DNA from: Chitinophagales bacterium
GTDB lineage: Bacteria; Bacteroidota; Bacteroidia; Chitinophagales; Chitinophagaceae
Reading direction: 5' to 3'
DNA: 64,000 nucleotides
Assembly: GCA_030832645.1 (NCBI GenBank)
Contig: JAURIR010000002.1
Coordinates: 18,871-82,870, forward strand
Shown here: piece by piece, positions 26,351 through 34,820 of the stretch
How positions within the stretch are numbered: position 1 is the first letter of the stretch
Layout of the letters: each line of letters begins with the position of its first letter
Position numbers and translations under genes: made by a program
The notes under the pieces: generated by a model
Databases searched by the model: none
What the model saw: the letters and a program-made list of their open reading frames with translations, nothing else
What the model was told of the DNA's origin: nothing

Positions 26351-27667
26351 ATGTTTGAGAATCTCAGTGAAAAGATCGCCTCGGCGTTTAAACAGATCAA
26401 AGGGGAAGGAAGGATTACCGACCTCAATATTGCAAATACAGTAAAAGATATTCGAAAGGCATTGTTGGATGCCGACGTGAATTTTAAAATTGCGAAAGAG
26501 TTCACCGATCGTGTAAAGGAAAAGGCAATCGGTCAAAAAGTATTAACCGCTGTCAGTCCCGGTCAATTGATGGTTAAGATCGTGCAAGACGAATTGACCG
26601 AGTTGATGGGAGGTGCTGCCAGCAGCTTTGATATAACAGGGAATCCCGCAATTATTCTTATTGCAGGTTTACAGGGCTCAGGTAAAACCACTTTCAGTGG
26701 TAAACTTGCTAATTATTTGAAGACAAAAAAAGGAAAATCTCCTTTGCTTGTAGCGGCCGATGTGTATCGTCCTGCTGCTGTAGACCAACTAAAAGTGTTG
26801 GGTGAACAAATTGGTATTGATGTCTACGCAGAGCCGGAAAATAAAAATCCAAAAGAAATTGCTGCTAATGCACTGAAGCAAGCAAAAGCATTGAATAAAA
26901 ACGTGGTCATTGTTGACACTGCCGGTCGTTTGGCGATCGACGAGGAGATGATGAACGAGGTAGCAGGACTAAAATCGTTCTTGCAGCCGCAGGAGATACT
27001 TTTCGTTGTGGATGCTATGATTGGTCAAGATGCAGTGAATACTGCAAAGGCTTTCAACGACCGATTGGATTTTACAGGTGTTGTACTTACAAAATTAGAC
27101 GGTGATACCAGGGGTGGTGCTGCTTTGTCTATCAAGTATACACTACAGAAACCGATCAAGTTTGCAAGTAGTGGAGAGAAAATGGAAACCCTGGATGTGT
27201 TTTATCCAGATAGGATGGCACAACGAATTTTGGGGATGGGCGACATTGCGACATTGGTTGAAAAAGCACAAGAGGAATTCGACGAAGAGCAGGCAAAAAA
27301 ATTAGAAAAGAAAATCCGAAAGAATCAATTTGATTTTCAGGATTTCTTGGATCAATTACAGCAGATCAAAAAAATGGGGAATCTAAAAGATTTGATGGGA
27401 ATGATCCCTGGTATGGGGAAGGCTATGAAGGATATCGACATCAGTGATGATGCGTTCAAAGGGGTGGAATCGATTATTAAATCCATGACTCCATACGAAA
27501 GATCCAATCCAGATAGCATCGATTTAAACAGGAAGAAAAGAATTGCCAAGGGATGCGGAAGAGACATGAACGAGGTCAATCAATTCTTCAAGCAGTTCGA
27601 ACAAATGAAGTCGATGATGAAGAACATGAACAATATGCCTGCCTTGGGCAGAATGGGGAGAAGGTGA
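26351..27667 (+). CDS. ffh: Signal recognition particle protein Ffh
   Basis: SRP GTPase that binds signal sequences on nascent membrane proteins and SRP RNA. N domain, then G domain with GLQGSGKTT (about residues 108-116), DTAGRLAIDE, TKLDGDTRGG and the C-terminal Met-rich M domain (MIPGMGKAM, SMMKNMNNMP). The 438 residues are standard. Its own promoter is seen, and rpsP has a separate promoter downstream. Confidence 0.97.
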   Translation: MFENLSEKIASAFKQIKGEGRITDLNIANTVKDIRKALLDADVNFKIAKEFTDRVKEKAIGQKVLTAVSPGQLMVKIVQDELTELMGGAASSFDITGNPAIILIAGLQGSGKTTFSGKLANYLKTKKGKSPLLVAADVYRPAAVDQLKVLGEQIGIDVYAEPENKNPKEIAANALKQAKALNKNVVIVDTAGRLAIDEEMMNEVAGLKSFLQPQEILFVVDAMIGQDAVNTAKAFNDRLDFTGVVLTKLDGDTRGGAALSIKYTLQKPIKFASSGEKMETLDVFYPDRMAQRILGMGDIATLVEKAQEEFDEEQAKKLEKKIRKNQFDFQDFLDQLQQIKKMGNLKDLMGMIPGMGKAMKDIDISDDAFKGVESIIKSMTPYERSNPDSIDLNRKKRIAKGCGRDMNEVNQFFKQFEQMKSMMKNMNNMPALGRMGRR

Positions 27668-27692
27668 TTTAAAGCATTAATTATCAGTGTTT

Positions 27693-27723
27693 TTTGTCAT
27701 TTCATCGACAATACCTATCTTTG
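27693..27723 (+). promoter_or_regulatory. Full -33/-7 promoter of rpsP
   Basis: TTTG (27693-27696), 19-bp spacer, TATCTTTG (27716-27723). Both elements match the Bacteroidota consensus exactly. The ATG at 27775 is 51 nt downstream, which leaves a leader of about 45 nt. Confidence 0.8.
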
Positions 27724-27774
27724 CGATCCGTTTTTAAATAATTATTGATCACCCACTAAAAATTTTTATTTTTT

Positions 27775-28257
27775 ATGGCTGTTAAAATCCGACTCCAGCG
27801 TCATGGAAGCAAGAAGCGTCCATTTTATTTCATCGTAGTTGCTGACTCTCGCGCACCTCGCGACGGCAAATTCATCCAAAAGATTGGAACCTACAATCCC
27901 CTCACTCACCCTGCTACTGTATTGGTAGATCGCCAAAAAGCATTGGAGTGGTTGAGTAATGGTGCACAACCTACTGACACAGTGCGTAAAATTCTTTCTA
28001 CCAAGGGAGTACTTTACTTAAAGCATTTGTTGCGTGGTGTAAGCTTGGGGTTGTTCGATCAAGAAACTGCCATGGCAAAATTTGAAGCCTGGCACCAAGA
28101 ACAAGAATCAAAAATGAAAGCACGTCACGAAGCTGTTGCTAAAGAGCGCCGCCAGCGTCGTATGGAAGCTGCACAACCCCGACCTAAAAAAGCCGCTGCA
28201 CCTGCACCAGCTCCTGAAGCCGATCAAGCTGAAGAGGCTGCACCAGCTGCTGAATAA
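27775..28257 (+). CDS. rpsP: 30S ribosomal protein S16 with extended C terminus
   Basis: Ribosomal protein of the 30S body. The N-terminal 80 or so residues are classic S16: [32 protein letters not shown] and IGTYNPL. The protein is 160 aa, about twice the usual length, because of a helical basic extension ([13 protein letters not shown]) followed by an Ala/Pro/Glu-rich tail, a form common in Bacteroidota. It has a strong promoter before it and a strong terminator directly after it. Confidence 0.97.
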   Translation: MAVKIRLQRHGSKKRPFYFIVVADSRAPRDGKFIQKIGTYNPLTHPATVLVDRQKALEWLSNGAQPTDTVRKILSTKGVLYLKHLLRGVSLGLFDQETAMAKFEAWHQEQESKMKARHEAVAKERRQRRMEAAQPRPKKAAAPAPAPEADQAEEAAPAAE

Positions 28258-28276
28258 ATAAGCAAACTTAATTTTT

Positions 28277-28304
28277 AAAGCCTCGTTCCAACGAGGCTTT
28301 TTTT
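28277..28304 (+). terminator. Terminator between rpsP and rimM
   Basis: AAAGCCTCGTT/AACGAGGCTTT forms a near-perfect 11-bp stem with a tiny loop, followed by a run of seven T. The rimM ATG begins at the base after the T-run. It should strongly limit readthrough from rpsP. Confidence 0.88.
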
Positions 28305-28826
28305 ATGATGGAACAATATGTTGTCATAGGAAAATTTGTCTCCACCTTCGGCGTGAAGGGTGAACTGATTTTGCAACATCATCTCGGAGAAGATGTTGAC
28401 CCTTCATCTCTGAAAATTTTTTTCCTCGAAGAACTGGGAGGAAAGTTTCTTCCATATTTTATTTCATCTGCTAAAATCAAAAACGAAAAAGAGTTGCTGG
28501 TGGTATTGGAGGGGATCGATACACCCGAAAAGGGAAAGAAGCTGTTGAAAAAACAAGTATGGCTGCCTGAGCTAGAGGTGAAATCACAAGCATCCGCTAG
28601 CGCACCTATCGCTTTATTGGGATTCGAAGTATACGATAAGAAAAAGTTATTAGGAAAGGTACTCGAGGTCATAGAGCAACCAATGCAAATTCTTCTTCGT
28701 GTTGATTTCAACAAGAAAGAAGTCTATGTGCCACTCAATGAGAGCACCCTCATTAAAATAGATCATAAAAAAGAAAAAATTAATGTTGAACTTCCAGAGG
28801 GTCTGCTGGATATTTATATAAATTGA
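28305..28826 (+). CDS. rimM: 16S rRNA processing protein RimM
   Basis: Assembly factor for the 30S head that binds S19. N-terminal barrel domain (YVVIGKFVSTFGVKGELIL) and C-terminal PRC-barrel domain (LLGFEVYDKKKLLGKVLEV, then VPLNESTLIKIDHKKEKI). The 173 residues match the family. Two adjacent ATG codons (28305 and 28308) are possible starts. There is no space for a normal ribosome-binding site after the preceding terminator. Confidence 0.93.
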   Translation: MMEQYVVIGKFVSTFGVKGELILQHHLGEDVDPSSLKIFFLEELGGKFLPYFISSAKIKNEKELLVVLEGIDTPEKGKKLLKKQVWLPELEVKSQASASAPIALLGFEVYDKKKLLGKVLEVIEQPMQILLRVDFNKKEVYVPLNESTLIKIDHKKEKINVELPEGLLDIYIN

Positions 28827-28845
28827 TCATGCGAATCTAACCTGC

Positions 28846-30000
28846 ATGTCGGTTCAACAATCATATATTGCCCATTTTGATCTAGACGCGTTCTTCGTTT
28901 CAGTAGAAAGAATATTGGATCCATCGCTTGTTGGTAAACCGCTTATCATTGGAGGTACAAAGGAGCGGGGAGTAGTTAGTACCTGTAGTTACGAGGCAAG
29001 AAAATTTGGGGTGCATTCCGCCATGCCCATGTCCAGAGCAAGTGCTCTTTGTCCACATGCAATTTTTATGCAAGGCTCCCGAGGTCAGTACAGTAAATTT
29101 TCAGATTGGGTAACGGATATTATTGCAGCAAAAGCGCCGCTCTACGAAAAAGCTTCCATCGATGAATTTTACATAGACCTTACGGGTATGGATCGTTTTT
29201 TTGATCCTTTGAAATGGACCATCGATCTGAGAAACGAAATCGTTGAAACTACTCAGCTGCCCATCTCTTTTGGATTGGCATCAAACCGAATGGTAGCGAA
29301 AATAGCTACCAATACCGCCAAGCCCAATGGCTATCTGCAGGTGGTGCCCGGAAAAGAAAAAGATTTTTTAGCACCGCTTCCGGTTGAGTCGATTCCGGGT
29401 GTCGGAGAACATACGCTTAAAAAAATGCATGAATTAGGTATACGAAGCATACAGGAATTATCAGCCTATCCTGTTCACCTTCTTGAATTGAATTTTGGAA
29501 CCTACGGCGAAGTGTTGGCAAGAAAAGCAATCGGTGAATCAGGTGCAGAAATTTATACATCGTATGATGCCAAATCCGTTTCCACCGAACATACATTTTT
29601 CGAAAACATCGATGATGTTTCTTTTCTCGAAAAAGAATTATTGCGTATGACCGAAAAATTAGGATTCGAATTACGACGCGATCAAAAATCTACCAAATGT
29701 ATCGCTGTTAAAATTCGGTACCCCGATTTCGAAACCCATACCAAACAAGTTAGTTTGGCACCTACTTCTTTTGATGACGAAATCTATTCTACCGCAAAAC
29801 AATTGTTTCATCAATTGTACGACGTGCGCAAGAGAATCCGACTGCTAGGAGTTCGATGCAGTGAATTGACACCTACCAACATGCAAACCAATCTATTTGA
29901 AAATACCGTTCAGAAATCCAGCTTATACGACGCCATCGATCAAGTAAAAAACAGATTTGGAAAAAATGCACTTGGGCGGGGAGGTAGAGTGAAAAAATAA
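28846..30000 (+). CDS. dinB: DNA polymerase IV (Y family)
   Basis: Translesion polymerase. Catalytic carboxylates lie in FDLDAFFVSVER and SIDEFYIDLTG. STCSYEARKFGVHSAMP is the finger region, and the helix-hairpin-helix IPGVGEHTLKKM follows. The little-finger domain occupies about residues 245-350. Near the C terminus, QTNLFE fits the beta-clamp-binding motif QxxLF. The 384 residues are a normal length. It lies 19 nt after rimM. Confidence 0.94.
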   Translation: MSVQQSYIAHFDLDAFFVSVERILDPSLVGKPLIIGGTKERGVVSTCSYEARKFGVHSAMPMSRASALCPHAIFMQGSRGQYSKFSDWVTDIIAAKAPLYEKASIDEFYIDLTGMDRFFDPLKWTIDLRNEIVETTQLPISFGLASNRMVAKIATNTAKPNGYLQVVPGKEKDFLAPLPVESIPGVGEHTLKKMHELGIRSIQELSAYPVHLLELNFGTYGEVLARKAIGESGAEIYTSYDAKSVSTEHTFFENIDDVSFLEKELLRMTEKLGFELRRDQKSTKCIAVKIRYPDFETHTKQVSLAPTSFDDEIYSTAKQLFHQLYDVRKRIRLLGVRCSELTPTNMQTNLFENTVQKSSLYDAIDQVKNRFGKNALGRGGRVKK

Positions 30001-30011
30001 AGTCTACTTAA

Positions 30012-30042
30012 TTTGTAGAGTAATAAAATACGTGTATATTTG
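30012..30042 (+). promoter_or_regulatory. Full -33/-7 promoter of the peroxiredoxin gene
   Basis: TTTG (30012-30015), 19-bp spacer, TATATTTG (30035-30042), both exact consensus matches. The track start TTG (30040) is the end of the -7 box. Confidence 0.8.
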
Positions 30043-30060
30043 CACTACAATCAATTTAAT

Positions 30061-30690
30061 ATGGCACTGCATCTTGGAGACGACGTTCCAAATTTTACAG
30101 CAACTACAACTATCGGAGAAATAGATTTTTATGAATTCTTGGGCGACTCTTGGGGGGTATTATTTTCTCATCCTGCCGATTTTACTCCCGTTTGTACAAC
30201 AGAGTTAGGTCGAACAGCGTTGTTAAAAGAAGAGTTTGCAAAAAGAAACGTAAAAGTGTTGGCAGTGAGTGTAGATCCGCTAGACAAACACCGCCAATGG
30301 GTAAACGATATCAATGAGACACAGCACTGCGAGGTAGACTTCCCGATCGTTGCAGACGAAGATCGAACCGTGGCTACGTTGTACGACATGATCCATCCCA
30401 ATGCTTCAGCAACCTTCACTGTTCGCTCACTTTTTATTATTGGTCCGGATAAAAAATTGAAATTATACATCACCTATCCTGCATCAACTGGAAGAAATTT
30501 TGTGGAAGTCCTACGCGTGATTGACTCTTTACAGCTTACGGCGAAGCACAGTGTGGCAACGCCTGCCGATTGGAAACACGGTGAAGACGTGATCGTTGTT
30601 CCTGCTGTTTCAACAGAGGAGGCTATAAAAAAATTTCCCAAAGGTGTTAAAGTAGTAAAACCTTATCTAAGATATACTCCAGAACCCTAA
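30061..30690 (+). CDS. Peroxiredoxin, 1-Cys (Prx6) type
   Basis: Thiol peroxidase reducing peroxides. The peroxidatic Cys is in HPADFTPVCTTELG and the conserved Arg region follows. The C-terminal extension (HSVATPADWKHGEDVIVVPAVS) is characteristic of the Prx6 subgroup. No second Cys is seen in the usual resolving position. The ATG at 30061 (MALHLGDDVPNF) gives 209 aa and lies 18 nt after the -7 box. Confidence 0.93.
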   Translation: MALHLGDDVPNFTATTTIGEIDFYEFLGDSWGVLFSHPADFTPVCTTELGRTALLKEEFAKRNVKVLAVSVDPLDKHRQWVNDINETQHCEVDFPIVADEDRTVATLYDMIHPNASATFTVRSLFIIGPDKKLKLYITYPASTGRNFVEVLRVIDSLQLTAKHSVATPADWKHGEDVIVVPAVSTEEAIKKFPKGVKVVKPYLRYTPEP

Positions 30691-30699
30691 AGGAATGAC

Positions 30700-30707
30700 T
30701 ACCTTTG
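30700..30707 (+). promoter_or_regulatory. -7 element 4 nt before rlmN ATG
   Basis: TACCTTTG-TAGC-ATG: an exact consensus box in the 21-nt gap between the peroxiredoxin gene and rlmN. No TTTG -33 element is seen. The spacing predicts a leaderless transcript. Confidence 0.55.
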
Positions 30708-30711
30708 TAGC

Positions 30712-31755
30712 ATGGCAAATGCTGCAAAGCCCAATATCAGAACTCTAAGCAAAGAACAAATTGCCGAGTTCATCGATTCAATTGGCGAAAAAAAATTCAG
30801 GATACAACAGATTTGGGAATGGCTATGGCAAAAACATGCCTTTGATTTCCAATCCATGTCAAATATTTCTAAGCCCCTTCGTGCGCAACTCGAAGAAGCC
30901 TTTTCGTTTCCCTCTCTAAAAGTTAATACCACCCAACACAGCGAGGACGGAACCATTAAAGTAGGTTTCAAAACCTTTGATGGGCACTTGGTAGAGGGAG
31001 TATTGATACCTACAGAAGAGAGAATAACGGCATGTGTATCCTCTCAAATTGGATGTAGTTTGAGTTGCAAGTTCTGCGCTACAGGTTACATGGAGCGAAA
31101 AAGAAATTTGAATTTTGATGAAATTTATGATGAAGTGGTCTTGTTGAACCAGCTTTCTCATCAGCATCACAATAAAAAACTGACAAACATTGTTTTCATG
31201 GGCATGGGAGAGCCTTTGCTCAACTACCGCAACGTACTGAGGGCCATTGAACGAATCACCGCTTTAGACGGTCTGGCCATGAGTCCTCGAAGAATTACTG
31301 TTTCAACAGCAGGTGTTGCAAAACAGATCATGCAATTGGGCGACGATAAAGTACGGTTCAAATTGGCATTGTCTCTGCACGCAGCCAATGACAGAAAGCG
31401 AAATCAAATCATGCCTATCAACGAAACCAACGATTTGAAATCGATCATCGAAGCGTTGAATTACTTCTATCAGCAAACTGAAAACGAGATTACGTTGGAA
31501 TATATTTTGTTCGATCAATTCAACGACTCATTCGAAGATGCTGGAGAACTTATTAAGGTCTACCGACAGGTACCTGCCGATCTTGTAAATATCATCGAGT
31601 ACAATCCAATCGACTTTGCCAGATTTAAGAAGCCGAGCGAAGAAAAAACAGAAGCATTCATGAGTTATCTCGAAAAAAACCGCGTCAATGCACGATTGAG
31701 AAAAAGCAGAGGAAAAGATATTGATGCGGCCTGCGGACAATTGGCCAACAAATAA
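30712..31755 (+). CDS. rlmN: 23S rRNA/tRNA (adenine-2) methyltransferase RlmN
   Basis: Radical SAM enzyme forming m2A2503 in 23S rRNA and m2A37 in tRNAs. The cluster motif CxxxCxxC is present as CSLSCKFC in SSQIGCSLSCKFCATG. FMGMGEPLLNY is the SAM-contacting motif. The catalytic Cys at the C terminus (DAACGQL) is present, so the enzyme looks intact. The 347 residues are typical. Confidence 0.96.
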   Translation: MANAAKPNIRTLSKEQIAEFIDSIGEKKFRIQQIWEWLWQKHAFDFQSMSNISKPLRAQLEEAFSFPSLKVNTTQHSEDGTIKVGFKTFDGHLVEGVLIPTEERITACVSSQIGCSLSCKFCATGYMERKRNLNFDEIYDEVVLLNQLSHQHHNKKLTNIVFMGMGEPLLNYRNVLRAIERITALDGLAMSPRRITVSTAGVAKQIMQLGDDKVRFKLALSLHAANDRKRNQIMPINETNDLKSIIEALNYFYQQTENEITLEYILFDQFNDSFEDAGELIKVYRQVPADLVNIIEYNPIDFARFKKPSEEKTEAFMSYLEKNRVNARLRKSRGKDIDAACGQLANK

Positions 31756-31791
31756 TTCATTGATTCATTTCTCCTATACAATCTCTTATAT

Positions 31792-32733
31792 ATGAAACGC
31801 ACGGATAATTTTTCAAAGTTCGCACCCAAGAAAAAAAACAGTGCTGTCAAAGAGGCCTTCCGTCAGGAAAAGAAAAAATGGAAAAAGGAACGATCAGAGG
31901 CCATTGAAAAGAAAAAGCTGGAGATCAGAACCGGCGTGTCAAAAAAATCATCTACCACAGCTCCCGCTACCATCACTGTTCGCAAGATGGATAAAACCAT
32001 GCCCTTGAATAAATATGTTGCACATTGCGGCATTTGTTCAAGACGCGATGCAGTGCCATTGATCAAAGACGGAAAAATGAAAGTGAACGATGTGGTAATC
32101 GTCGAGCCCGGATTTAAAGTAGCACCCAACGATATTGTGCTTTTTAATGGAAAAAAAATCTATCCCGAAAAAAATCTGGTTTATATTCTATTGAATAAAC
32201 CCAAAGATTATATTACTACCCTGGAAGATCCACAAGGGCGCAAAACCGTATTGGATTTATTAAAAGGAATTACTTCCGAGAGGGTGTATCCTGTTGGTAG
32301 ATTGGATAGAAACACTACAGGTGTTTTGTTGATCACAAACGATGGAGACTTGGCGCAAAAACTTTCTCATCCATCCAACGAAGTAAAAAAAGTATACGAA
32401 GCCAAACTTGATAAGCCCCTTTCTAAAGTTGATTTCGATAGAATTTTAAGAGGAGTAAAACTCGAAGACGGCCTTGTAAAAGCTGATGCACTTGCATATG
32501 CCGATCCAAAAGACAAAGCAGTAGTTGGAATTGAGTTACACAGCGGAAAGAACAGAGTGGTTAGAAGGATGTTCGAATGCCTTGGATACGATGTAAAAAA
32601 TCTTGATCGTGTGATGTTTGCTAATTTGACCAAGAAAAATGTTGAACGAGGTAAATGCAGGATGTTAAATGAAAAAGAAATTCGTCTCCTGAAATTCATG
32701 AACAGTTCTTTTTTAAAAGAGAAAAAAGATTAA
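31792..32733 (+). CDS. RsuA/RluB-family pseudouridine synthase
   Basis: Isomerises uridine to pseudouridine, probably in 23S rRNA (RluB-like). A lysine-rich N-terminal stretch of about 65 residues is followed by an S4 domain (LNKYVAHCGICSRRDAVPLIKDGKM) and the catalytic domain with VGRLDRNTTGVLLITNDGDLA containing the catalytic Asp, and GKNRVVRRMF. The 313 residues exceed the approximately 240-290 of E. coli relatives because of the basic extension. The exact target uridine cannot be assigned. Confidence 0.9.
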   Translation: MKRTDNFSKFAPKKKNSAVKEAFRQEKKKWKKERSEAIEKKKLEIRTGVSKKSSTTAPATITVRKMDKTMPLNKYVAHCGICSRRDAVPLIKDGKMKVNDVVIVEPGFKVAPNDIVLFNGKKIYPEKNLVYILLNKPKDYITTLEDPQGRKTVLDLLKGITSERVYPVGRLDRNTTGVLLITNDGDLAQKLSHPSNEVKKVYEAKLDKPLSKVDFDRILRGVKLEDGLVKADALAYADPKDKAVVGIELHSGKNRVVRRMFECLGYDVKNLDRVMFANLTKKNVERGKCRMLNEKEIRLLKFMNSSFLKEKKD

Positions 32734-33454
32734 ACACCAGCCACATATTCTATTTGAAAACGACCACTTGATTGCTATAAATAAGCCATCGGGTTGGCTC
32801 TCTATTCCAGACCGGCACGATCCGGAAATCCCTTCAATAAAAACTTGGTTGGAAAAAAAGTACACTTCTATTTATATCATCCATCGCATTGATCGCGACA
32901 CCAGTGGTTTGATGCTCTTTGCTAAAAATGCCGAAGCACATCAGTACTATAATCAGCTTTTTGAAAAAAGGGCTGTAGAAAAAAAATATCACGGATTGCT
33001 ATTGGGTGCTCTTTCGCAAGAGCATGGAACCATTGAGCAGCCGATTGAGCAACATCCATCTATTGCCGGTAAAATGCGCGTGGGTAGAAGCGGAAAGCCT
33101 TCGATTACTCATTTCAAGGTGGTAGAGCGGTTTCGCGGTTTCACCTGGGTTGAATTTGGTATTGAAACAGGAAGAACACATCAGATAAGGGTTCACATGC
33201 AAGACATGGGGTATTCATTGCTTTGCGATCCTTTGTACGGAACTGCACAGCCCCTTTTGCTTTCATCCCTAAAAAAGAAATTCAAATTATCGAAGGCCGA
33301 CGAAGAAGAGCGCCCTTTACTCAATCGATTGGCTCTTCATGCTTACAGTATTGAATTGAAGGATCTAGATAATAAACTCTTGAAAATAGTTGCACCCATT
33401 TCGAAGGACCTGGAAGTTGCCTTAATGCAATTGAGAAAACATGCTATCGCTTAA
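32729..33454 (+). CDS. RluA-family pseudouridine synthase, apparent ATT start
   Basis: Catalytic domain with HRIDRDTSGLMLFAKN (catalytic Asp) and ETGRTHQIRVHM. No S4 domain is present. The track start is TTG at 32768, inside the conserved first strand. The frame is open back to 32717 with no ATG, GTG or TTG before 32768. Translation from ATT at 32729 gives MKHQPHILFENDHLIAINKP, which is what family members look like, and this ATT overlaps the RluB-type stop (GATTAA). The start is therefore inferred; the function call is firm. It overlaps the convergent hisS by 11 nt. Confidence 0.85.
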   Translation: MKHQPHILFENDHLIAINKPSGWLSIPDRHDPEIPSIKTWLEKKYTSIYIIHRIDRDTSGLMLFAKNAEAHQYYNQLFEKRAVEKKYHGLLLGALSQEHGTIEQPIEQHPSIAGKMRVGRSGKPSITHFKVVERFRGFTWVEFGIETGRTHQIRVHMQDMGYSLLCDPLYGTAQPLLLSSLKKKFKLSKADEEERPLLNRLALHAYSIELKDLDNKLLKIVAPISKDLEVALMQLRKHAIA

Positions 33455-34808
33455 AGGCCTTCGATAGATCGTTGATCGAGTAGGATTTCTGTTCTCCCGA
33501 ACCTAGGTTTTTTACCAACGCAGTATGAAGTTTGACTTCCTCTTCTCCAAGAATTACCACAAACGGAATTGATTTTTTCTCTGCATATTTGAATTGCTTG
33601 TCGAACTTTGCATTTTCGTGAAATATTTCGCAGGCAATGCCTGCTGATCTCAATTGCATTGCTGTGTTGAGCAGATGTTGTATGTCTACCCCTGTTTGAA
33701 ATATCAATGCAACGCTTCCCTGTTGTATGTTTTCGGGAAATACATTCAGTTCTTCCATCACATCATAGATGCGATCAACACCGAATGAAATACCTACACC
33801 GGCAATTCCTTTTACGCCGAATAATCCTGTGAGGTCATCGTACCTTCCACCACCACCAATGCTTCCCATTTCAACACCAAGTGCCTTTACTTCAAAAATG
33901 GTTCCAGTATAATAGTTCAAACCCCTCGCAAGAGATGGATCGATGACTACAGTCGACGAATTATTTACAGCTTCAATATTTTGAAGAATCTGGTTCATCT
34001 CTTCCAACCCTTGTTGCCCTGTTTCATTGTTTCCGACAAGTTGCTTCAAGGCAGCAAGGATGGCATCTTTGCTCCCTTTGATAGAAATATATTTTTCTAT
34101 AGTGTTAACATGATCAAGTGAAATTTCTCTTTCGATTAATTCTGCCTTCACTTTTTCCCACCCAATTTTATCCAATTTGTCAATTGCAATAGTAATATTC
34201 GTCATGTTTGCAATGCTGCCACATAGTTCCGCCAATGCTTGAAGAATCTTTCTGTTGTTGATGTGAATTTCAACAGGCACTTTCAGTGCTTTGAATACGT
34301 TGATATAAATGAGAGCAAGTTCAACCTCGTGCAGCAGTGAACTGCTTCCAGCAATATCTGCATCGCATTGATAGAACTCTCTGTATCTTCCTCTTTGCGG
34401 GCGATCTGCTCTCCATACGGGTTGCATCTGGTAGCGCTTGAAAGGAAAGCTAAGTTGTCCATGATGCATGGCCACATACCGAGCAAATGGAATAGTAAGA
34501 TCATAGCGCAATGCACGTTCAGTGATTCCCTTAGAAGTTTTTCCATTCAATACTGCATCAAAATCTATCTTGGCAGTTTCGTGTTTGTCGGGATGATTCA
34601 ATCCATTGTTAAGAATCTTAAAAATCAATTTGTCTCCTTCCTCGCCGTACTTTCCCATCAATGTTTCGATATTTTCCATCGCCGGTGTTTCCAATGGTTC
34701 AAAACCATACAATTCAAAAACATTTCGAATGGAATCGAAAATGAAATTTCTTTTACGCAGTACAGCTGCTGAAAAATCCCTGGTTCCTTGCGGAAGGCTT
34801 GGCTTCAT
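33444..34808 (-). CDS. hisS: Histidyl-tRNA synthetase
   Basis: Class II aminoacyl-tRNA synthetase. Motif 1 region at the N terminus (LPQGTRDFS), motif 2 with FKRYQMQPVWRADRPQRGRYREFYQ, the HisA signatures LARGLNYYTGTIFE and GGGRYDDLTGLFG, and a C-terminal anticodon-binding domain. The 454 residues are standard. The ATG at 34808 lies 4 nt after a TAACTTTA box, which itself overlaps the upstream phosphatase stop. Confidence 0.97.
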   Translation of the reverse strand: MKPSLPQGTRDFSAAVLRKRNFIFDSIRNVFELYGFEPLETPAMENIETLMGKYGEEGDKLIFKILNNGLNHPDKHETAKIDFDAVLNGKTSKGITERALRYDLTIPFARYVAMHHGQLSFPFKRYQMQPVWRADRPQRGRYREFYQCDADIAGSSSLLHEVELALIYINVFKALKVPVEIHINNRKILQALAELCGSIANMTNITIAIDKLDKIGWEKVKAELIEREISLDHVNTIEKYISIKGSKDAILAALKQLVGNNETGQQGLEEMNQILQNIEAVNNSSTVVIDPSLARGLNYYTGTIFEVKALGVEMGSIGGGGRYDDLTGLFGVKGIAGVGISFGVDRIYDVMEELNVFPENIQQGSVALIFQTGVDIQHLLNTAMQLRSAGIACEIFHENAKFDKQFKYAEKKSIPFVVILGEEEVKLHTALVKNLGSGEQKSYSINDLSKAFKR

Positions 34809-34812
34809 GTTG

Positions 34813-34820
34813 TAAAGTTA
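34813..34820 (-). promoter_or_regulatory. -7-like box 4 nt before hisS ATG
   Basis: The minus strand reads TAACTTTA-CAAC-ATG. It is the consensus except for the last base and overlaps the stop codon of the upstream phosphatase gene. It predicts a leaderless hisS transcript. Confidence 0.45.
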
